In this document: positions 59,304-64,000 of the stretch, in pieces | Layout of the letters: each line of letters starts with the position of its first letter | Numbering within the stretch: the stretch's first letter is position 1 | Position numbers and translations under genes: made by a program | Source of the DNA: CAYLPU01 sp964385635 | GTDB lineage: Bacteria; Chloroflexota; Anaerolineae; B4-G1 | Assembly: GCA_964385635.1 (NCBI GenBank) | Contig: CAYLPU010000014.1 | Span: 1-64,000, forward strand | Length of the DNA: 64,000 nucleotides | Direction of reading: 5' to 3' | The notes under the pieces: generated by a model | The model's input: only the letters and a program-made list of their open reading frames with translations | Databases searched by the model: none | What the model was told of the DNA's origin: nothing

Positions 59304-60935
59304 ATGCAGCGTTGGCGGCTGATTCTTGTTGTCGTTTTTTGGGCAGCGATAATAGTTCTTGTGTCCCTCTATCCTGCTCTCGCGCAGAGCGGGAGTCCTG
59401 ACGAACCTGCCCTCTCCCCCTATTGGGACTCTGACGTCAGCCGCTGGGAGCCTATCATTCTCCAGGAGGCCCACAGGCGAAGCCTGGCCCCGGACCTCAT
59501 CGCCGCCGTGATCTGGAAGGAATCCCTGGGCCGTCCGACCGCGCGTGGCCCGGCCGGGGCTGTTGGACTGATGATGCTCATGCCGTTCTCCTGGCGACCC
59601 AGCGTCGGGGAATTGCATAATCCATGGACGAACCTGTTCTGGGGAGCCCGGGTGCTGGCCACAGTCATTTGCGATGGAGACGGCGATCTATACTACGCCC
59701 TGGCTGCCTATAATGGCTCGTGGGAGAAGGTTCACCAGAGTTCCACGCGCCGCTATGCGGCCTCTGTGCTGGATTACTACGCCCGCGCCGTCGCTGTGCA
59801 GCACGGGTTGCCCGCCGACGGTGAGTGGATCGCCATCTTTGCCATTGAGGGAACACCTGGCCCCAACACCATCACTGTGATCGGGCCGCACCGCTCGCTG
59901 CTTCGCTACACTCAACGGCCCTGGGCCCAGGATGATATTCCCTCTGTGCCGGTCGGTGTCCCGCCCCATGCCATCGTTGCTACCTTTGTGGACGACCAGG
60001 GCGTGGAGTGTCGGGTGAATATGTGGCTGGTTGCAGAAGATGGCTCTCCCCTGATGTCCCCTGCAATGCAGACTGTCTTTCCCCCCCCACCTGCTGGCTA
60101 TGGAGGAAGTGGACAGTACACATCCACCCCCACCGCAACTCCTGACGCCATACCGACCCAGCGCGCAGTTCCGGCGGACGCACCCACACCAACGCCCACA
60201 ATCGCCGCCGTCGTGTTGGCCGGTGGCGCCGACCTGCGTGCGGGTGCTGACACCTGGTGGTACCCACGTCAAACCCTGCCTGCCGGGACGAATCTGGAGT
60301 TGATCGGGTATGACCCGAACTTCCCAGGCTGGGTGTACGTTCGCACTGCGGATGGAACGTCAACCGGCTGGGTCCAGACCGCAGATCTGAAGGTCAGCAT
60401 TGAATTGAGCAGTCTGCCCAGAGTTACTCCTATCCCCACGTTGACATCCGCGCCACGTATGCCGCTAACGCCAACCGTCACGTTGACGCCCACGCCGCGT
60501 ATGCCGCTGACACCAACTGTCACGTTGACGCCCACGCCACGTATGCCGCTAACGCCGACTGTCACGTTGACGCCTACGCCACGTATGCCGCTGACACCAA
60601 CTGTCACGTTGACGCCTACGCCGCCCACACCCCCGCTAACTCCAACTCTATCCGCTGAGTGTGAGGGCGGCCCACTTCGGCTCAATGCCTGGGATTTGGG
60701 CCATGTCACCACCTCGACTGGTTGGACAGTTACGATCTATGTCAAGGGGTATGGGGGGGACTGCTCGTACACGTATGCCTGGGATGGAGAGGTCAAGGGC
60801 GAGCCAACGTCCGGGCCTATGACTTTCGATGTCAGCAGCACAATCTATGGTGCTGTTATCGTGGGTACAGCGTCGGTGACTTCCGCTGGCGAGACAGTCA
60901 GCGTAGGATTGCTCATAAGACCGGACGACGGTTGA
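59304..60935 (+). CDS. Lytic transglycosylase-like protein with SH3-like domain and TP-rich repeats
   Basis: A 543-aa secreted protein: signal anchor (about 6-28), SLT domain (about 45-165) with catalytic Glu in AVIWKESLGRPTARGPAGAVGLMMLMPFS, a linker, an SH3_3-like domain (about 295-370, ADLRAGADTWW...GWVQTADLKV), a repeated TPRMPLTPTVTLTP block (about 384-440) and a C-terminal immunoglobulin-like domain. It should cut peptidoglycan glycan strands. The Thr/Pro spacer is typical of cell-surface proteins. Confidence 0.88.
   Translation: MQRWRLILVVVFWAAIIVLVSLYPALAQSGSPDEPALSPYWDSDVSRWEPIILQEAHRRSLAPDLIAAVIWKESLGRPTARGPAGAVGLMMLMPFSWRPSVGELHNPWTNLFWGARVLATVICDGDGDLYYALAAYNGSWEKVHQSSTRRYAASVLDYYARAVAVQHGLPADGEWIAIFAIEGTPGPNTITVIGPHRSLLRYTQRPWAQDDIPSVPVGVPPHAIVATFVDDQGVECRVNMWLVAEDGSPLMSPAMQTVFPPPPAGYGGSGQYTSTPTATPDAIPTQRAVPADAPTPTPTIAAVVLAGGADLRAGADTWWYPRQTLPAGTNLELIGYDPNFPGWVYVRTADGTSTGWVQTADLKVSIELSSLPRVTPIPTLTSAPRMPLTPTVTLTPTPRMPLTPTVTLTPTPRMPLTPTVTLTPTPRMPLTPTVTLTPTPPTPPLTPTLSAECEGGPLRLNAWDLGHVTTSTGWTVTIYVKGYGGDCSYTYAWDGEVKGEPTSGPMTFDVSSTIYGAVIVGTASVTSAGETVSVGLLIRPDDG
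60451..60624 (+). repeat. 42-bp tandem repeat in the transglycosylase gene
   Basis: Four copies of a 42-bp unit coding TPRMPLTPTVTLTP follow one another. Copies differ only at a few third positions. Such arrays can change number by slippage and alter linker length. Confidence 0.9.
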
Positions 60936-61283
60936 AAGCCGATCGCTGGCCTGCTGATCGAGCGAGACGGCGCGCGTATCTTCCACGCCCCCGATTTCTA
61001 CCGCGCCGATCCGGCCCTGGTGCGCCCTCTGGACCTGCTGATCCTCGATGGTTCCTTCCTCACCCGCGAGCAGATGGAGGCCCGCTGTACGCCTCTGCTG
61101 GAGGAAGGCCAGGGTCGCCACCTGCCCATCGTCAAGGGAGTCCAGTGGGCCAGGTTGGCCGGCGCCCGGCAGGTCATCTTTACTCACATCGGTCACCTGA
61201 AGCGCACACCTGAGGCAGTGCTTGTCCTGCTGCCCGATGACGGATTCTCGTTGGCGCACGATGGTCTGACAGTCGCGTTGTGA
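60936..61283 (+). pseudogene. Truncated metallo-beta-lactamase-fold protein (C-terminal part)
   Basis: The frame directly after the transglycosylase stop reads GLLIERDGARIFHAPDFYRA, LDLLILDGSFLTREQ, GVQWARLAGARQVIFTHIGH, the second half of an MBL hydrolase. The N-terminal HxHxDH motif is missing. An internal GTG at 61020 opens 87 codons but cannot make a full enzyme. Confidence 0.75.
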
Positions 61284-61284
61284 C

Positions 61285-61313
61285 TTTACGTCGGTGGTGC
61301 TCTGGTGTACAAT
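61285..61313 (+). promoter_or_regulatory. Possible promoter of the FGGY kinase gene
   Basis: TTTACG (61285-61290) and TACAAT (61308-61313), 17-nt spacer. The -35 is weak. Confidence 0.5.
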
Positions 61314-61346
61314 AGCGCGAGAACACTGTCCAACGGAGGTCTCAAG

Positions 61347-62912
61347 ATGAGTACACAGTATATCATCGCCCACGATGTGGGCACGAGCGGCAACAAGGCG
61401 GTGCTGGTGGATACGGAGGGAGACATCCGCGCCAGTGCCTTCCAGCCTTACCCAGTCCATTATCCCCGTCCCGACTGGGCCGAGCAGGAGCCGGAGGACT
61501 GGTGGAACGCGATCGTCGCCACCACGCGCCGCGTGTTGGCCCAGTCAGGCGTCCCGCCCCAGGACGTGCTGGCAATGGTTTATACCACTCAGATGCTGGG
61601 CATCGTCCCGATGGGCAGGGTAGGGGCAGGGCTTGTACCCGCCCACGAACCCCTGCGTCCGGCCATCATCTGGTTGGACGGGCGTGCACCTGGGCAGGCA
61701 GAACGGATTATGCGCAAGTTCCTGGGGCGGCGAGTCTTCGCCGCCGTCGCTGGCGCGGAACTTTCTGGCAAGGACGGCCTGCCCAAGTTACTCTGGCTCA
61801 AGGAGAACGAGCCGGAGGTTTACAATGGGATGACCTGCTTCCTCGACGTCAACGGTTACCTCACCTACCGGGCCACCGGCCGGATGGTCTTCGAGTGGTC
61901 GTGCGCGTCCGCTTTCGGGTTTGACCTGAAGAAGAAGGACTGGCTGCAGGGAATCATCCGCTACATTGGGCTAGACCTGGACAAGTTCCCTCCGCTGGTG
62001 CGCTCGATTGACCAGGTGGGGGGACTGACGGCGGTGGCGGCACGGGAGTGTGGCCTGCTTGAGGGAACCCCCGTCTTCGGCGGCAGCGGGGACGCCCAGT
62101 CGGCGGCGGTCGGTTCTGGTGCGGTCGGTGAAGGAGAGGGCCACATCTACCTGGGTACCTCTGGCTGGGTGGGCGTCGTCACCGAAAAAACTCCCACCGG
62201 CCGCCACGGCGTCGCCTCCATCCAGTCCGCCGACCCCGACAAGGCGCTCCTGTTCGCCGAGATGGAGACAGCAGGAGCGTGCCTCAAGTGGATCGCTGAT
62301 GAGTTCTACCGCCACGAGCAGGCCGACCCCACCATCTCTAACGTCTACACGCTGATGGACCAGGACGTAGAGGCCATCCCCCCCGGCTCCGAATACCTGG
62401 TCTTCACCCCGTGGATGTACGGAGAGCGGGCGCCCGTCGCCGACACGTGGGTGCGGTCCACTTTCTTCAACCTCAGCGCTGACCACACCCGCGAGCACCT
62501 GCTGCGGGCAGTCTACGAGGGAGTGGCCTATAACCTGCGCTGGATCGTCGAGATCGTGGAGCATACCTTCGGCTTCCCGATGCCGGTACTGCGAGTGATC
62601 GGCGGGGGAGCGCGAGGTGCACCGTGGATGCAGATCGTCGCCGACGTGACCGGGCGACGGGTGGAGACCGTGGCCAACCCACAGGAGGCGGGGGCGGTAG
62701 GCGCTGCCCTCACCGCCGCCGTCGGGCTGGGGTTGTACTCCGGCTTCGAGGCGCTCAAGAAGGTCGTCCACGTGGAGCGGGAGTTCGAGCCCCAGGCGGG
62801 CAATGCCAAGGTGTACGACGTCCTCTATGGGGCCTACCGGCGCATCTACGACTCCCTGCGCGGTCTGTACCGGGAGGTGAACGAGGTGCGGTTTCGAGAG
62901 TTCCAGGAGTGA
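61347..62912 (+). CDS. FGGY-family carbohydrate kinase (xylulokinase-like)
   Basis: A 521-aa sugar kinase: HDVGTSGNKAVLVD (1-25), PAIIWLDGRAPGQAERI, GTPVFGGSGDAQSAAVGSGAVG and IGGGARGAPWMQIVADVTGRRV. The family phosphorylates pentuloses or similar polyols; xylulose is the usual guess. Residues near 90-105 (GRVGAGLVPAHEP) exceed the family consensus and come from a palindromic repeat. ATG 61347 follows GGAGGTCTCAAG. Confidence 0.93.
   Translation: MSTQYIIAHDVGTSGNKAVLVDTEGDIRASAFQPYPVHYPRPDWAEQEPEDWWNAIVATTRRVLAQSGVPPQDVLAMVYTTQMLGIVPMGRVGAGLVPAHEPLRPAIIWLDGRAPGQAERIMRKFLGRRVFAAVAGAELSGKDGLPKLLWLKENEPEVYNGMTCFLDVNGYLTYRATGRMVFEWSCASAFGFDLKKKDWLQGIIRYIGLDLDKFPPLVRSIDQVGGLTAVAARECGLLEGTPVFGGSGDAQSAAVGSGAVGEGEGHIYLGTSGWVGVVTEKTPTGRHGVASIQSADPDKALLFAEMETAGACLKWIADEFYRHEQADPTISNVYTLMDQDVEAIPPGSEYLVFTPWMYGERAPVADTWVRSTFFNLSADHTREHLLRAVYEGVAYNLRWIVEIVEHTFGFPMPVLRVIGGGARGAPWMQIVADVTGRRVETVANPQEAGAVGAALTAAVGLGLYSGFEALKKVVHVEREFEPQAGNAKVYDVLYGAYRRIYDSLRGLYREVNEVRFREFQE
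61618..61646. repeat. Palindromic element inserted in frame in the FGGY kinase gene
   Basis: GGGC-A-GGG pairs with CCCGCCC within GTAGGGGCAGGGCTTGTACC and following bases, translated as VGAGLVPAH between the VPM and LRPAIIW motifs that are normally separated by a short loop. VGAGxxPA peptides from such repeats are, as I recall, frequent in other genomes. Confidence 0.6.
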
Positions 62913-62941
62913 GGTAGGGCCAATGCCTCCTTCTATTCAAG

Positions 62942-62975
62942 AATCTCTGCGCCTATGCGTCTCTGCGTTAAAAAT
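62942..62975. repeat. Short degenerate repeat (TCTCTGCG units)
   Basis: TCTCTGCG-CCTATGCG-TCTCTGCG-TTAAAAA between the FGGY kinase and the permease is three near-identical 8-mers. It matches a motif I recall as dispersed in many bacterial genomes. Confidence 0.5.
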
Positions 62976-63014
62976 CGCCCTTCATTCAGGGGCGGGAGAA
63001 AGGGAGTATCGGCC

Positions 63015-64000
63015 TTGACCGCTTTGCTCAAACTGACCTTCGTCTTCGTTGGAATTGTGCTGTTGCTGAACCGTAAGTGGAATCTGGGACCATTGCTCCT
63101 GCTCGCCTCCGTGACAGTTGGTCTCCTCTTCGCCCACCCGCTCCCAGAGATCGGGCGCGACGTCCTCCTGGCCACTGTTGACCCGTTGACCCTGCGGCTG
63201 TCGCTGGCTATTGTGTTGATCATGATCCTGGCGGAACTGCTGCGCCAGACCACTGGACTGCAGGGGATGGTCGAATCGCTCCAGGCGCTGATTCCCAACG
63301 GGCGCATCGTCATCGCGGCGCTCCCGGCTCTGGTGGGGCTCCTGCCGATGGTTGGCGGGGCCATGTTCTCGGCGCCGATGGTGGACGAGGTGGGCGACCG
63401 GATGGGAGTGAATGGGGAACGCAAGACCTTCGTTAACTACTGGTTCCGTCACATCTGGGAACCGGTTTTCCCGCTCTATCCCTCTATGATGCTCGCAGCG
63501 GCGCTGATGGGCCTGACGACGACCCAATTGGCAGGGGCGACGTGGCCACTGACAGTGGCAGCAGTCGTAGGAGGCCTGCTCTTTGGTCTGCTGGGGTTGC
63601 CCCGGCAAAGCAGCGGCGATGCACCTCCGATCCCCCGCGCGCAAAGCCTGTGGGTCTTAGCGACGAGTGTCTGGCCCATCGCGCTCGTCATCATCCTCTC
63701 GCTGACCCTCCCTGTTGACGAGCGGCTCACCCTGATCCTCAGCCTGCTGGTGACCATCACACTGATGATGACGGTCAAGCGCGTCCCGCTGCGCGACCTG
63801 GGGACGATACTTCGTGAGCGCGTCCCCTGGAACTCGGTAGCGGTCATCTTCGGCGCACTGATCTTCCGGCGCGTGCTGGATAGCAGTGGCGCTATCATCG
63901 CTACTTCAGACGCTTTGACCGCCCTGCACGTCCCGCTAGAGATGGTTGCCTTTGGGGCGCCTTTCGTCGCTGGCCTGCTGACCGGCCTGATAGGGGCGGC
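63015..64000 (+). CDS. DUF401-like membrane permease (partial, runs off the window)
   Basis: The frame opens at TTG 63015 behind GAAAGGGAG and stays open to the window end (328 codons so far). It encodes at least eight hydrophobic helices: LLKLTFVFVGIVLLLNRKW, LSLAIVLIMILAELLRQTTGL, RIVIAALPALVGLLPMVGGAMFSAPMV, and KTFVNYWFRHIWEPVFPLYPSMML. This is the pattern of the DUF401 family, related to gluconate/ion permeases. Substrate unknown; the preceding sugar kinase may be linked. Confidence 0.85.
   Translation, partial: MTALLKLTFVFVGIVLLLNRKWNLGPLLLLASVTVGLLFAHPLPEIGRDVLLATVDPLTLRLSLAIVLIMILAELLRQTTGLQGMVESLQALIPNGRIVIAALPALVGLLPMVGGAMFSAPMVDEVGDRMGVNGERKTFVNYWFRHIWEPVFPLYPSMMLAAALMGLTTTQLAGATWPLTVAAVVGGLLFGLLGLPRQSSGDAPPIPRAQSLWVLATSVWPIALVIILSLTLPVDERLTLILSLLVTITLMMTVKRVPLRDLGTILRERVPWNSVAVIFGALIFRRVLDSSGAIIATSDALTALHVPLEMVAFGAPFVAGLLTGLIGA

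Noticed and set aside
60451..60624. CRISPR array suggested by regular 42-bp repeats
   Set aside because: Units are directly tandem with no spacers and code for a Pro/Thr linker in a secreted protein.

Overview
The window looks like a chromosomal segment of a GC-rich bacterium, most likely a Chloroflexota (Anaerolineae-like) lineage. This is an inference from protein character: the EF-Tu C-terminal half, a YabN-type MazG fusion, an archaeal-type AdoMet synthetase, NarL-type two-component systems, abundant sugar ABC transporters, a sortase, and Pro/Thr-rich linkers. No rRNA is present to confirm it.

Region 1 (1-24.6 kb) is one long co-directional transcription and translation block: rpoB, rpsL, rpsG, fusA, tuf, the S10/spc/alpha ribosomal protein genes, secY, rpoA, rplQ, truA, rplM, rpsI. 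rpoC does not follow rpoB, and adk, map and infA are missing between secY and rpmJ. RpoB has a repeat-rich insertion, and EF-Tu has an aberrant switch I (effector) loop. Region 2 (24.6-33 kb) has mazG, tRNA-Pro(CGG), a small ArsR-type regulator, a CDP-alcohol phosphatidyltransferase, an ABC ATPase/permease pair, a metallo-beta-lactamase-fold hydrolase and a NarL-type kinase/regulator pair. Region 3 (33-39 kb, minus strand) is a sugar-type ABC importer with two substrate-binding lipoproteins, a MalG-like permease, an unusually large MalF-like permease and a truncated permease remnant behind a consensus promoter. Region 4 (39-47.7 kb) holds lepB, pnp and rpsO on the minus strand, then murJ, a methyltransferase, a sortase and small membrane proteins. 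Region 5 (47.7-52.4 kb) has an orphan GAF histidine kinase, tRNA-Val(CAC), a SAM-I riboswitch in front of an archaeal-type AdoMet synthetase, and a membrane-anchored SurA-like/peroxiredoxin-like fusion interrupted by a single in-frame UGA.

Region 6 (52.4-64 kb) is a fluid accessory area: a methyltransferase, TPR protein, MazF-type toxin-antitoxin pair, decayed duplicates of the TPR and diacylglycerol-kinase-like genes, a glutaconate-type CoA-transferase pair overlapping a diacylglycerol-kinase-like gene and an acyltransferase, a frameshifted lipoprotein, a lytic transglycosylase with a 42-bp tandem repeat, a truncated hydrolase, an FGGY kinase and a DUF401-like permease cut by the window end. 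Several short palindromic elements sit here, some inserted in frame inside genes.

The strongest lead is the UGA at 51999-52001. It sits exactly where peroxiredoxin-like proteins carry the active cysteine, coding continues in frame for 107 codons, and a 7-bp hairpin with a GUG loop begins 14 nt downstream. I read this as a candidate selenoprotein. The selenocysteine machinery is not in this window, so the claim is unproven.
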